From the NCBI RefSeq assembly GCF_000337175.1, contig NZ_AOIJ01000046.1, positions 1 to 48,716 on the forward strand: 48,716 nt of DNA, in the 5' to 3' direction. This document shows positions 7,631 to 16,105 of the stretch, piece after piece. The stretch comes from Natrinema gari JCM 14663 (GTDB lineage Archaea; Halobacteriota; Halobacteria; Halobacteriales; Natrialbaceae). The translations under genes were made by a program, and so were the position numbers. Numbering within the stretch: position 1 is the stretch's first letter; each line of letters starts with the position of its first letter. The notes beneath the pieces are model-generated. The model ran no database searches. It was not told the DNA's origin and saw nothing but the letters and a program-made list of their open reading frames with translations.

Positions 7631-8976
7631 TGTCGACCGGCGTCGTGACTGCCGCGCGAGTGACCCACGAGAGCGGGACCGTCGACCAGTTGGCCGCAGC
7701 CAGCCCCGATAGTCAGGAGACCGCCGTGACAGAGCTGCTGACCGTTCCTGACATCGAGGAGGCGTACGTCCTCTCGACGTGCAATCGGGTCGAGGCGTAC
7801 GTCGTCGGCGCTGACCACGCCGTCGGCCGGGCCGCACTCGAGGAATTCTTCGCCGCGGTCGACGACGATGCCGTCGTCACGACAGCCCACGACGAGAGCC
7901 TGCGACACCTGTTGCGGGTCGCGGCCGGCCTCGAATCGGTTATTCTCGGCGAGGACCAGATCATCGGTCAGGTCCGGACCGCCTACGAGGACGCCCGCGC
8001 CGCCGGCGGGATCGGGTCGATGCTCGAGGCCGCCGTCACGAAAGCGATTCACGTCGGCGAACGTGCACGGACCGAGACGGCGATCAACGAGGGGGTCGTC
8101 TCCCTGGGGTCGGCCGCGACACGGCGGGCCGCCGCGGAACTCCCCCTCGACGGTGCGACCGCACTGGTCGTTGGAGCCGGCGAGATGGGACGGCTTGCCG
8201 CTCGTAACCTTGCGGCGAGCGGGATCGACGAACTCGTCGTCGCCAACCGAACCGTCGCCCACGCCGACCACCTCGTCGGCGATCTGGAAGTCGAAATCGA
8301 CACGAGGGTCGTGCCGCTCGAGGCGCTCGAGACCGTCGTGACCGGTGCCGAAGTCGTCGTCACAGCGACCGGCAGCGATGAGCCGATACTCGGACCGCGC
8401 CATCTCGATGCCGATCCCGATCGCGACGCGGCGGAAAGCGGGACCGAACAGGTGATCGTCGATCTCGGCCAGCCGCGGGACGTCGCGCCGACGGCCGGCA
8501 CACTGCCGACAGTTCAGGTGTTCGATCTGGACGACCTCGAGTCGGTCACCGCGGAGACCCGCGAACAGCGGGCCGACGCGGCCCGGGAGGTCGAGGCGAT
8601 GATCGACCGCGAGTACGACCTGCTCACGGAACAGTACAAACGGGCACGCGCCGACGAGGCGATCGCCGCGATGTACGAATCCGCCGAGCGGATCAAAGAT
8701 CGGGAGATCGAGACCGCGCTCTCCCGTCTCGAGGGCGAGGTCACCGAGGGGCAACGAGAGGTCGTCGAATCGATGGCGGACGCGCTGGTCAACCAATTGC
8801 TCGCGCCGCCGACCAAGAGCCTCCGCGAGGCGGCGGCCGAAGACGACTGGAGCACGATCCATACCGCACTGCAACTGTTCAATCCGGAGTTCAACGGGGA
8901 CGACGGCCCGCTCGCGCCGCCGTCAGTCGTCACTACGAACGCCGACCCGGGGATCGGCGCGACGGACGACGATTGA
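7630..8976 (+). CDS. hemA: Glutamyl-tRNA reductase
   Basis: A 448-residue HemA, the first committed enzyme of tetrapyrrole synthesis, reducing glutamyl-tRNA to glutamate-1-semialdehyde. The catalytic Cys51 is in LSTCNRVEAY; ESVILGEDQIIGQVR (about residue 104) is the signature of the family, ALVVGAGEMGRLAARNLA (about 180) binds NADPH, and the C-terminal helical dimerisation region runs from about 310 to 410. The last 30 residues are an acidic haloarchaeal tail. An in-frame GTG sits directly before the ATG, but the ATG overlaps the stop of the preceding gene and is the likelier start. It ends the three-gene haem operon. Confidence 0.95.
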   Translation: MSTGVVTAARVTHESGTVDQLAAASPDSQETAVTELLTVPDIEEAYVLSTCNRVEAYVVGADHAVGRAALEEFFAAVDDDAVVTTAHDESLRHLLRVAAGLESVILGEDQIIGQVRTAYEDARAAGGIGSMLEAAVTKAIHVGERARTETAINEGVVSLGSAATRRAAAELPLDGATALVVGAGEMGRLAARNLAASGIDELVVANRTVAHADHLVGDLEVEIDTRVVPLEALETVVTGAEVVVTATGSDEPILGPRHLDADPDRDAAESGTEQVIVDLGQPRDVAPTAGTLPTVQVFDLDDLESVTAETREQRADAAREVEAMIDREYDLLTEQYKRARADEAIAAMYESAERIKDREIETALSRLEGEVTEGQREVVESMADALVNQLLAPPTKSLREAAAEDDWSTIHTALQLFNPEFNGDDGPLAPPSVVTTNADPGIGATDDD

Positions 8977-9746
8977 GCGAGCGCCGCCTTCCGACTCGAT
9001 TTTCGTTATAGGTCGGTTGTACTCGAGTCCGGCCAGACACAGTACCGAACGCGACAGTGTACTGTAGCCGGGAACCGGGGCGACGACGCTCCGTGGCCCA
9101 CCGCGCTCGACCGCCTCGGCGTCGCGCTACCGGTTCGGCGCGCCGTACGCCACGTGGACCGTCGGGACGCTCGGGGAGTCAAGCGCTTCGTCGCCGTTCC
9201 AGTCGACGAGACGGATGTTCGCCATCCGGCCGGAAAATCGGAACCGCTGGACGCCGACGTCGATCGCACCCTCGGCGACACCGCTCGCGACGATCGTCAC
9301 GAGGTTCGGAAGGGGGCTATCGGGTGCGATCGCGCCGGTTCTGTTCTGCATCGCTGTCTCACGTGGCATGCTTCGATAAGCCCAGCATCCCGGTATACGC
9401 CTTCCTGTCGAGAGATTGGTAAGAAAGCGTGAATGCGGGCGCGGCTGCCACAAACAGGCTGGTCGGCAATCGGGAGCGACTCCTGTTTCCGGCCCGCCGA
9501 GAGGGCAGCCGGTCGGAAGTGTGATCGGATCGATCGGTCACCCTCAATTCCATTTTATCGAATTACGTTCGATTGACCATTATATATGTTCATAGCAGTA
9601 GACTGAACCCAAAAATTTTTAACACACATTCACATCCGATTCGATCCCGCCGACCGGGACGTAGCACCGGCTGACACTTGCTTCTCGAGTCCGGACGCCG
9701 CCGTCAGCTCGCCGCAGTGAGAGAGCACCGCGGCGGTTACCGCGGC
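8977..9746. other. 770-nt region with at most one doubtful small ORF
   Basis: Apart from the doubtful minus-strand ORF at 9127-9351, nothing here looks coding. Positions 9550-9620 are strikingly A/T-rich (including attatatatg and aaaaattttt) against a GC-rich background, the kind of sequence seen at promoters, yet no convincing gene starts within 100 nt on either side. A small RNA or a relic of a lost gene are possible. Confidence 0.5.
9127..9351 (-). CDS. Doubtful small ORF, possibly a gene fragment
   Basis: A 74-residue frame starting MQNRTGAIAP. Its interior (LPNLVTIVASGVAEGAID, FRFSGRMANIRLVDWNGDEAL) reads like plausible protein with beta-strand alternation rather than like a random shadow frame. 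I recognise no family. No TATA box or RBS is placed well before the ATG, and an in-frame ATG lies six codons upstream. It may be the 3' remnant of a longer gene. Confidence 0.3.
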   Translation of the reverse strand: MQNRTGAIAPDSPLPNLVTIVASGVAEGAIDVGVQRFRFSGRMANIRLVDWNGDEALDSPSVPTVHVAYGAPNR

Positions 9747-9944
9747 TCAGTCGCTCGCGGGACCCAGGTCACGAACGAGAAGGACACCGGAGACAGCGGG
9801 AACCGTCGGACGGACGGTCCCGTCGCTCGAGTCGATCGTGTGCCCCGTTTCGACGTGGTGGTTGATCGCCGCCCGCGAGCGGCTTTGCTGGGACGGGTCG
9901 TCGACGGCGGACTGGCTCCAGTCGCAGTCGAGACAGTACTTCAT
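9747..9944 (-). CDS. Small CxxC/HxxxxH zinc-finger-like protein
   Basis: A 65-residue protein. MKYCLDCDWS gives a CxxC pair at residues 4 and 7, and AAINHHVETGHTID about residue 30 gives the His ligands, the arrangement of a C2H2-like mini zinc finger common among small haloarchaeal proteins. The C-terminal part is hydrophobic (VSGVLLVRDLG). ATG 9942-9944 follows a GC-rich region with no typical coding bias in the extended frame. DNA, RNA or protein binding cannot be distinguished. Confidence 0.65.
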   Translation of the reverse strand: MKYCLDCDWSQSAVDDPSQQSRSRAAINHHVETGHTIDSSDGTVRPTVPAVSGVLLVRDLGPASD

Positions 9945-10100
9945 CGTCTCCGTCTCCCGCTGGCTTCCTGAAGCCCTTTCGGTCCGAGGGTGCGAGCGCG
10001 ACCCCGGCCGTCGCTCTCGACGGGACGGGATCAGATGTGGACAGTCGTCTCGCACACGCGGACCGTGAGCGGGTCCCACCCGTCGGTCGGCGGTGACGGC

Positions 10101-10736
10101 TCAGGACAGTTCGTCGAACGAGCGGACGCGATAATCGCCGAGCACGCACTGTCCGCGGCGCTCGTGGCCGACGCGTTCGACGTGAATCGCGTCGATCCCG
10201 GCGTTCCAGGCCGCGCCGACATCGTTCGCGCCGTCGCCCGCGAGCACGCCCCGATGGCCGTTGTGGGCGACCCCGAGGTCAGCCATGACGGACTGTACCG
10301 GTCCCGGGTCGGGCTTCCAGCCCGTCTCCTCGGTACAGCACAGCCGCGTGTCGAACCAGTCGCGGATTCCCACGGCGTCGAGGACTGGCTCACAGAGGAA
10401 CTCCTGACAGTGGGTCACCAGCCCGACCGGCACCTCGAGATCGGCGACGAAGGCGGCGTCCTCGTGGAGATAGGTCTGCTCGGCCCGGACCAGGGGATCT
10501 TCCTCCTCGTGAAAGGCCTCCCAGAACGCCGTCGGATCGACCCCCCACGCCTCGAGTTGGCGATCCCGGGACCCGGTCAGCCCGTTCCAGAGGATGTCCG
10601 CTTCCTGATCGGTGAATTCACGGCCGAGCCGGTCGCCGACCTGGTCGAATACCTCACGAGTGTACGACCACTCGACATCGACGAGCGTCCCGTCGAGATC
10701 GAGCAGCCAGAAATCGTACTCGCGCTCGAGAGCCAT
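10101..10736 (-). CDS. HAD-superfamily hydrolase
   Basis: A 211-residue phosphatase-like protein. Motif I is DFWLLDLDGTLVDVEW (catalytic Asp13, Asp15), motif II VPVGLVTHCQE about residue 102, motif III Lys in TGWKPDPGP about 140, and motif IV GDGANDVGAAWNAGID about 167. The cap is helical (residues 25-95), so it is a subfamily I enzyme such as phosphoglycolate phosphatase; the substrate is not readable. It stands alone on the minus strand. Confidence 0.88.
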   Translation of the reverse strand: MALEREYDFWLLDLDGTLVDVEWSYTREVFDQVGDRLGREFTDQEADILWNGLTGSRDRQLEAWGVDPTAFWEAFHEEEDPLVRAEQTYLHEDAAFVADLEVPVGLVTHCQEFLCEPVLDAVGIRDWFDTRLCCTEETGWKPDPGPVQSVMADLGVAHNGHRGVLAGDGANDVGAAWNAGIDAIHVERVGHERRGQCVLGDYRVRSFDELS

Positions 10737-10870
10737 GCAGAGCCGAACATAGGGCGGTCGCGATTAAATGCCTATCGACCGGGCGAGTCGCCCACGCCGT
10801 CGGTATCGTAGACACTGTCAGTCACTGCACACCTGATGCTGACGGCGTTGCGGTCGGCGTGGCACTCGTT

Positions 10871-11275
10871 TCAGCAGCGACTATCGGATGCATCGGTCAC
10901 GCGGAGGCTCGAGCCCAGATACTTCGAGAGGGCGTCAGAGACATCGTCGGCCTTGAACGTCTCCAGTTCAGCCGCGATCGCCGCTTGCAGTGCGTCGAAG
11001 TACTCCGCGTCGGTCCGGAGTTCGCGGAAGTCGACGGACTCGATGGTCCGCTCGGGAATGCCGAGCCACTCCGCGGCGAGTCGGCGGCCGTACTCCCGAT
11101 CGCCGACCTCGCCGCGCCACAACGTGTTCCGGAAGAACAGCCACCCGTCCGTCCCCGGCTCCGGTGCCTCGCGAGAGAGCGTAACCGTCGTCTCCGCGGA
11201 AGTCGGCTCGAGGGAGACGAACGGCCGTGCGGGCTCGAGACGGAACCGGACGCGGAAGACGTAGGCGGCATCCAT
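10871..11275 (-). CDS. LWR-salt protein
   Basis: A 134-residue protein of the halophile-specific LWR-salt family, named for the LWR tripeptide; here it is in WLFFRNTLWRGEVGDREYG about residues 45-63. The N-terminus is a beta-rich segment (YVFRVRFRLEP), the C-terminal half is helical (AALQAAIAAELETFKADDV). Function is unknown in the family. It is followed 31 nt later on the same strand by the pterin dehydratase gene, though that order could be chance. ATG at 11273-11275. Confidence 0.82.
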   Translation of the reverse strand: MDAAYVFRVRFRLEPARPFVSLEPTSAETTVTLSREAPEPGTDGWLFFRNTLWRGEVGDREYGRRLAAEWLGIPERTIESVDFRELRTDAEYFDALQAAIAAELETFKADDVSDALSKYLGSSLRVTDASDSRC

Positions 11276-11306
11276 CGTGAAGTCGGTCGCTGGTTCGGGG
11301 TCGGGT

Positions 11307-11588
11307 TCAGGCGTCGCGTTCGGACTCGATCAGTTCCGCCATTTCGATGTCGGCCTCGGTGATGCCGCCCTCCTCGTGGGAGGTGAGCCGGATCTCGACG
11401 CCGGAATACCGGATGACGATCTCGGGGTGGTGAAACTGTGCTTCGGCGATCTCGCCGACCATCTGGGCGAAGTTGACGCCCCGAAGGTAGTCGTCGAACT
11501 CGTAGACGCGAACGATCTCGTCGTCCTCCCGATCCCACTCGGTAGGGAGTTCCGCATCGATCTCCTCGTCGGAAAGTAGATCAGCCAT
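11307..11588 (-). CDS. 4a-hydroxytetrahydrobiopterin dehydratase
   Basis: A 93-residue pterin-4a-carbinolamine dehydratase. The active-site stretch is FHHPEIVIRYSGVEIRLTSH (residues 53-72), with the His-His-Pro and later His of the family, followed by GITEADIEMAELIE. It would recycle a hydroxylated pterin cofactor; haloarchaea often have the enzyme without an obvious aromatic hydroxylase, so its actual substrate is open. ATG 11586-11588 (MADLLSDEE) matches the usual family start; an upstream ATG seven codons earlier is less likely. Confidence 0.9.
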   Translation of the reverse strand: MADLLSDEEIDAELPTEWDREDDEIVRVYEFDDYLRGVNFAQMVGEIAEAQFHHPEIVIRYSGVEIRLTSHEEGGITEADIEMAELIESERDA

Positions 11589-11674
11589 GTCAGGCCGAAC
11601 GCAAGCCAATCAAATAACGATTGTGCCGCGCTCCCAACCCATCGCGGGCGCTCGTCGCTCGAGGTGGGCGGCGG

Positions 11675-12343
11675 TCAGTCGAGCCGCGACTCCTCGCCAG
11701 CCGGCTGGAGTTCGGCATCGACGAGGGTCTCGTAGGCCCGCCGAAACCGTTCGGAGAGCGCTTGATGGGAGATCCCCAGCTCTTCGGCCAACTCCTCCAT
11801 CGAGACCCCGCGGGGGATCTCGAAGTAGCCGTACTCGAGTGCGGCCTCGAGCGCTTCCCGCTGTTCGGGCGTCAGTCGCGTCTGGTGGTCCTCGGCGTCG
11901 AGCGCGTCGGTCACGTCGGTCACGCGCCGGAGGTCGGCGTTGACACCGCGCTCAAGCAGCCGGTCGTAGGCATCACAGAGCGTGTCGCGGTCACGGTACC
12001 GAACCGTGACCTGCCACCACCCGTCGCTCGCCCGGGCCTCGAGCAGGGAGCCGCCGTCGGCAAGCAGGTCGTCCCAGAGCCGGTTCGTGCCCGCCTCCTC
12101 GCCGAACGTCACGTCGTACAGCAGTCGCGATCCGGTTTCGACGAGGAGTTCGGCCGTCTCGACCGAGGGATCGGCCTCGAAGGCCGCGGCGACCGTCTCG
12201 GGATCGACGCCGGACACCCACAGCGACGGCCGCGTCTTCGACACCGAGGACTCGAGTTCGAACGTGGCCTCCGGTGCGCGCTCGAAGGTGGCCGCCAGGG
12301 CTGTGTCCGCGGCCGGAAGCCGGAGATCGGCTATCGTCGACAT
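11675..12343 (-). CDS. Bat-type (HTH_10) transcription regulator
   Basis: A 222-residue regulator of the bacterioopsin-activator family. The N-terminal 150 residues form the sensory-like Bat domain (ELESSVSKTRPSLWVSG, VETGSRLLYDVTF, DGWWQVTVRYRDRD). The C-terminal HTH_10 has LTPEQREALEAALEYGYFEI and VSMEELAEELGISHQALSER, ending in the usual RRAYETLV. It lacks PAS/GAF domains. The operon partner, if any, is not visible; the divergent side is a short fragment and the DUF389 gene. ATG 12341-12343 follows the family N-terminus MSTIADLRLP. Confidence 0.9.
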   Translation of the reverse strand: MSTIADLRLPAADTALAATFERAPEATFELESSVSKTRPSLWVSGVDPETVAAAFEADPSVETAELLVETGSRLLYDVTFGEEAGTNRLWDDLLADGGSLLEARASDGWWQVTVRYRDRDTLCDAYDRLLERGVNADLRRVTDVTDALDAEDHQTRLTPEQREALEAALEYGYFEIPRGVSMEELAEELGISHQALSERFRRAYETLVDAELQPAGEESRLD

Positions 12344-12467
12344 CGGGCTTCGTACACCGCCACCGCGTAAAAACCGCTGTGACGACGAGGCTGACTGTCG
12401 GGTCCGGTGACCACTGTCTCGACTCGTTTGCGGTCGACGAGCGGCCGAGAGCGAACACCTCGAGACG

Positions 12468-12605
12468 GTGCTCGGTCGGCGGGTTCGCATTGCGGACGGA
12501 CTGCCCGACGACACGGTGCTTCTGGGATACCCAGAGGCCATCGAGGGGACGGAACTGATCGAGCCCGAAGCGATCGCCTGCGGTATCGTCGGAACCGACG
12601 GCTGA
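12468..12605 (+). pseudogene. 3' fragment of an unrecognised gene
   Basis: The plus-strand frame ending at TGA 12603-12605 has strong haloarchaeal codon bias and sensible protein: RVRIADGLPDDTVLLGYPEA and GTELIEPEAIACGIVG. Upstream, the same frame meets a stop at 12408-12410, and only a GTG at 12468 could start it. I read this as the C-terminal remnant of a lost gene; a genuine 45-residue peptide is the alternative. No family recognised. Confidence 0.35.
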
Positions 12606-12662
12606 CGACCGCCCGTCCACTGCCGACCCGAGTACTATCCGCGGCTCGGTCGTTCCCGCAGT

Positions 12663-14003
12663 ATGCGCTATCTCGAGATTACGGTCCCGGAGGGGAAACG
12701 CCGGGCCGTGCTCGATGTTCTCGAGGACGAGGGAATCGACTACGTCGTCAGCGACGAGACCAGCGGCAGGGGGTACACCGCGGTCGTCCGATTCCCGGTC
12801 CCGACTCAGGCCGTCGAACCCCTGCTCGATCGACTGCGGCGGGCCGGGATCGGCGACGAGGCCAGCGTCGTCGTGCTCAACGCCGAGACGGTCATCTCCG
12901 AACAGTTCGCAACGCTCCGGGAGCGATACAGTCGCGGCGGGCAGACGGGATCGCGCACCTCGAGACAGGTGTTGCGCACGAAGGCCGACGAGCTCACGCC
13001 CCCGTTTGCGATCTATACCGTCATGCTGCTCATCAGCGCCGTCGTCGCCACCGCCGGATTGTTGGCCGATTCGCCGGCAGTGGTAATCGGTGCGATGGTT
13101 ATCGCGCCGCTTTTGGGTCCCGCACTCGCTGCCAACATCGGTATCGTGACCGGCGACGGTCGACTGAAGTCGACCGGCTTCAGGTACCAGGTCGTCGGCG
13201 TAACGCTGGTCGTCGTCGCCTCGGTCGGCCTCGCGACGCTCGCTCGGCTCGCCGGCCTCGAGCCCGCGGGGGTCGACATCGTCGCCGCCACCGAACTCGA
13301 GGAGCGGGTCGCGCCCAATCTGTTCTCGCTCGCGGTTGCGCTGGGTGCCGGGATCGCCGGGATACTGAGTCTCACCAGGGGGTTCTCGGAGGCCATTGTC
13401 GGCGTGATGATCGCTGCGGCGCTCATTCCGCCCTCGGCCGCGGTCGGCATCACGGTCGCCTGGGGGATGTCCGGCGCGGCGATCGGTGCCGCCGTCCTCG
13501 TGATCGTCAACCTCCTGTCGATCAACCTCGCCGCGCTGGCGACGCTGTGGATCGCCGGCTATCGCCCGCAGGGACTGTTCGAGGTCTCGCCGACACGGAC
13601 GCCGACGTACACCTATGCGGCGATCTTCGGCATCGGGCTGTTAGTGCTAGCTGCACCGCTGGCCGGCATCACCCTGCTTGAGTTCCACACGACCGAACTC
13701 GAGTCGGCGACCGAAGCGGAGGTCAATGCGGTGCTCGCCGAGTCGCGATACGACGGTCTCGAGGACGAAGACATCGAAGTCGAACTCGACGGCGACTATC
13801 CGATACAGTCGGTCGAGCGGATCGTCGTGACGGTCTCCAGCAACGATCCCAGTCCGGTGCCGGGACTCGCCGACCGACTGTATGAGGAGATCAGTCCCCA
13901 CAGCGACGCGGGAGTCGCGATCGAGGTTCAGTACGTTGTCACCCAACAGCGAGGGGGTAACGGCGACCAGCAGGTGTCGGTTCGGTCCTCGAACGGCCCA
14001 TGA
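12663..14003 (+). CDS. DUF389 (TIGR00341) membrane protein
   Basis: A 446-residue protein. Residues 1-90 form a soluble ferredoxin-like, ACT-type region (MRYLEITVPEGKRRAVLDVL). Residues 115-335 contain about six membrane helices with the DUF389 hallmarks SPAVVIGAMVIAPLLGPALA and EAIVGVMIAAALIPPSAAVG. A soluble C-terminal domain (about 345-430) follows. Function of the family is unknown; a transporter has been suggested in general from topology. It is transcribed alone. An ATG at 12663 opens directly with the conserved N-terminal strand. Confidence 0.9.
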   Translation: MRYLEITVPEGKRRAVLDVLEDEGIDYVVSDETSGRGYTAVVRFPVPTQAVEPLLDRLRRAGIGDEASVVVLNAETVISEQFATLRERYSRGGQTGSRTSRQVLRTKADELTPPFAIYTVMLLISAVVATAGLLADSPAVVIGAMVIAPLLGPALAANIGIVTGDGRLKSTGFRYQVVGVTLVVVASVGLATLARLAGLEPAGVDIVAATELEERVAPNLFSLAVALGAGIAGILSLTRGFSEAIVGVMIAAALIPPSAAVGITVAWGMSGAAIGAAVLVIVNLLSINLAALATLWIAGYRPQGLFEVSPTRTPTYTYAAIFGIGLLVLAAPLAGITLLEFHTTELESATEAEVNAVLAESRYDGLEDEDIEVELDGDYPIQSVERIVVTVSSNDPSPVPGLADRLYEEISPHSDAGVAIEVQYVVTQQRGGNGDQQVSVRSSNGP

Positions 14004-14012
14004 GGACTGGTG

Positions 14013-14200
14013 TCAGTGTCGCGCCGCTTCGAGACCGGCACCGATCGCAACACCGATCGGGAGCCACAGTGCCAACTCCCCCGTTGTAACGCCGATGACG
14101 ACGCCAATCGCGATTCCGATCGCGATGCCCCGTCCGAACGGAGTCTCATCGGCGTCGTTTCCCCCGGTTCAGTCGTCGGGTCGTCCTCCCATTCGACCAT
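14013..14200 (-). pseudogene. Small two-helix membrane protein, frameshifted
   Basis: The minus strand starts at ATG 14198-14200 with MVEWEDDPTTEPGE and then loses the frame. One frame over, the sequence continues DETPFGRGIAIGIAIGVVIG and ELALWLPIGVAIGAGLEAAR before a TGA (14013-14015): two glycine-rich membrane helices typical of small haloarchaeal membrane proteins. The second frame has no start of its own. One extra base in the G run at 14161-14165 would restore a 62-residue protein, so it is either a real frameshift or a homopolymer sequencing error. Confidence 0.6.
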
Positions 14201-14278
14201 GGGTCGCCGAGAACGTCGAGCACTCCCACGGGTTTCGGTTCGGGGACCGGCAGGACGGAATCGGTCCGTCTCGAGCGC

Positions 14279-14536
14279 CTACCGCTGGAGTCCGAACGAG
14301 ACGTGAATCGTCGTCGTGTACTCCTGAATCCGGCCGTCCTGTACGTCGGCCGTCTAGGACTCGATTTCGATCCCGGTGATTCCCTCGAGCGTCTCGTCCG
14401 CGTCGTCGAGCGCGGACTGTGCGGCGTCCTCCCACGAGTCGGTCGAGGTGCCGACCAGTTTGATGACTTTGGCGGTTTCGCTCGTGATGCGCGGGGACGG
14501 ACGCCGCCGACGAACATAGTCCTTGGCCGGGGGCAT
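14279..14536 (-). pseudogene. Dodecin-like flavin-binding protein with internal TAG stop
   Basis: Dodecins are about 70-residue dodecameric flavin-storage proteins. AKVIKLVGTSTDSWEDAAQ and ADETLEGITGIEIES match the N-terminal two thirds. A TAG at 14354-14356 then interrupts, but the same frame continues TADVQDGRIQEYTTTIHVSF to a TAG at 14279-14281, which is the last dodecin strand. A single CAG-to-TAG change would explain it. The start is also odd: where ATG would be expected before TSETAK there is ATC, leaving a less natural upstream ATG at 14536. Decayed gene, or sequence error at the stop. Confidence 0.7.
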
Positions 14537-14566
14537 GCCGGCACGGGGTACCCCACCCGATGAACG

Positions 14567-15997
14567 TTAGCCGGATCCAGACGACGGCCGGTACCGGCGA
14601 CTCACCACCTTCCAGCGGCCGATCCGGAACAGCCAGTAGTTGATCCCGCCCGGGACCGCGGTCTCGAGGAAAAGCGCCAGATAGAGCCCGCCGATGCCAA
14701 GCGGCGTGACGAGTCCGAGCGCGGCCGCCGGGAGCGCGAAGGCGTAGCGACCGAGCAGGGCGGCAACGAACGGCCAGCGAGTGTCGCCGGCTCCCAGTAG
14801 CGCCCCCGCAGCGGCCCCGTCGATGCCGTAGCCGATCGAACTGAGCGCGCCGACGGCGACGAAGACGGCGGCCTGTGCGACCGCCGCCGGGTCGGTGACG
14901 AACAGCTCCGCGATCGGCCGCGCGAAGAGCACGACCAGGACGGTCACCGCAGTGTAGATCACCGCTGCGAGCCGAATGATTCCCGCGCCGTAGGCTCCCG
15001 CCTCGGTTTCCTCGCCGGCACCGAGGTGTTGCCCGACGAGCGAACTCGAGGCGAGCGACAGCCCCCAGTTGATGCTGTTGATCAGGGCCCGAATCCGCCG
15101 GCCGACCTCGAGGGCCGTGACGACGACGGGGCCGAACGAGGCGGCGATCCAGAGCAGCGGGAACACGATCGCACCCTGTGCGAGCCGGCGGCCGATCTCC
15201 GGCAGCGAAATCTCGATCAGATGGCGGAGCAGCGTCGGCTCGAACCAGGGGCCGCCTCGAGCGATCGGGACGGGACTGGGCTCCATCCCGAGCCGGCCGT
15301 ACGACCGGCCGACCATCCCCCACGCGAGGACGAGCGTCACGAATCCGCTCGCGAGTGTCGTCCCGATCGCCGCGCCCGCAGCGCCGAGTCCGAACCCGAA
15401 GATGAGTGCACCGCTGAGGACGATATTGAGGATCGCCCCGCCGGCGCGGGCGACCATTTCGGTGAACGTGTCGCCGACGCCCGTATACGTTCGACTGGCG
15501 ATGAGATTGAGGAGTTCGAAGACCACGGCCGGCGCGACGTAGACGAGATAGACGCTCCCGTGACGGAGCGCGGCCGGCCCCGCACCGAGCAGGCCGATCA
15601 GCGTGTCGGGGACGGCGAGAAAGACGCCCACGAGCGGGAGCGAGAAGGCGATCGCGAACAGGACGCTCTGATTGACCGCCAGCGATGCGCGGGCAGTTTC
15701 CTCGCCGCCGTAGTGCTGCGAAACGAGCGTCACGGTGCCCCCCGCGAGACCGAGCCCCAGCAGCGTCACGATCTGCCAGTAGCCAAGCGCGAACGCTAAC
15801 CCCGCGGTCCCCGTCGTCCCGACGGCGAGGCCGACCATGGCGAGATCGGCCGTCTGCTTGGACATGATCGCGAAGCCGGTGACGATCCGAGGCCACGCCA
15901 ACTCCATCGTCGGGCGAAACCGCTCGGCATCGATGATCCCGCAGCGATCGAGCGTGCGTGCGACGAACTCGACCGCGGTCCTGCGCCGCCCAGTCAT
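14567..15997 (-). CDS. MATE-family efflux transporter
   Basis: A 476-residue multidrug/toxin extrusion (MatE) protein in the cytoplasmic membrane, using an ion gradient to export organic compounds. It has 12 hydrophobic segments in two six-helix halves. Landmarks are AIMSKQTADLAMVGLAVG about residue 30, GLAGGTVTLVSQHYGGEE about 80, and LVGQHLGAGEETEAGAYGAG about 300 in the second half. The ATG at 15995-15997 (MTGRRRTAVEF) was preferred because the longer upstream frame has poor composition. It is monocistronic. Confidence 0.88.
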   Translation of the reverse strand: MTGRRRTAVEFVARTLDRCGIIDAERFRPTMELAWPRIVTGFAIMSKQTADLAMVGLAVGTTGTAGLAFALGYWQIVTLLGLGLAGGTVTLVSQHYGGEETARASLAVNQSVLFAIAFSLPLVGVFLAVPDTLIGLLGAGPAALRHGSVYLVYVAPAVVFELLNLIASRTYTGVGDTFTEMVARAGGAILNIVLSGALIFGFGLGAAGAAIGTTLASGFVTLVLAWGMVGRSYGRLGMEPSPVPIARGGPWFEPTLLRHLIEISLPEIGRRLAQGAIVFPLLWIAASFGPVVVTALEVGRRIRALINSINWGLSLASSSLVGQHLGAGEETEAGAYGAGIIRLAAVIYTAVTVLVVLFARPIAELFVTDPAAVAQAAVFVAVGALSSIGYGIDGAAAGALLGAGDTRWPFVAALLGRYAFALPAAALGLVTPLGIGGLYLALFLETAVPGGINYWLFRIGRWKVVSRRYRPSSGSG

Positions 15998-16073
15998 CCC
16001 TCTCCCGTTGCGGCAGGGGCCCCTTCCGTCTGTCGTTCGCCGGACTGCCCACAAATATGGAATAGCGTCTACA

Positions 16074-16079
16074 CTTATT
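16074..16079 (+). promoter_or_regulatory. TATA-like element of the 16106 gene
   Basis: CTTATT lies 27-32 nt before ATG 16106 in a short A/T-rich patch, consistent with a leaderless transcript and with choosing this start. Confidence 0.4.
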
Positions 16080-16105
16080 CTGCTTCGATGTGAGGTAGCA
16101 AACGT

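Noticed and set aside
7570-8874. 434-codon minus-strand frame opposite hemA
   Set aside because: Shadow of hemA; no recognisable motif.
9597-9607. AGTAGACTGAA shared with the MITE-like end at 39096
   Set aside because: Only 11 bases, with no inverted partner near 9600; chance or an old relic cannot be told apart.
14354-14356. TAG read as pyrrolysine in dodecin
   Set aside because: Haloarchaea are not known to use pyrrolysine, and no Pyl genes are in the window; mutation or sequence error is simpler.
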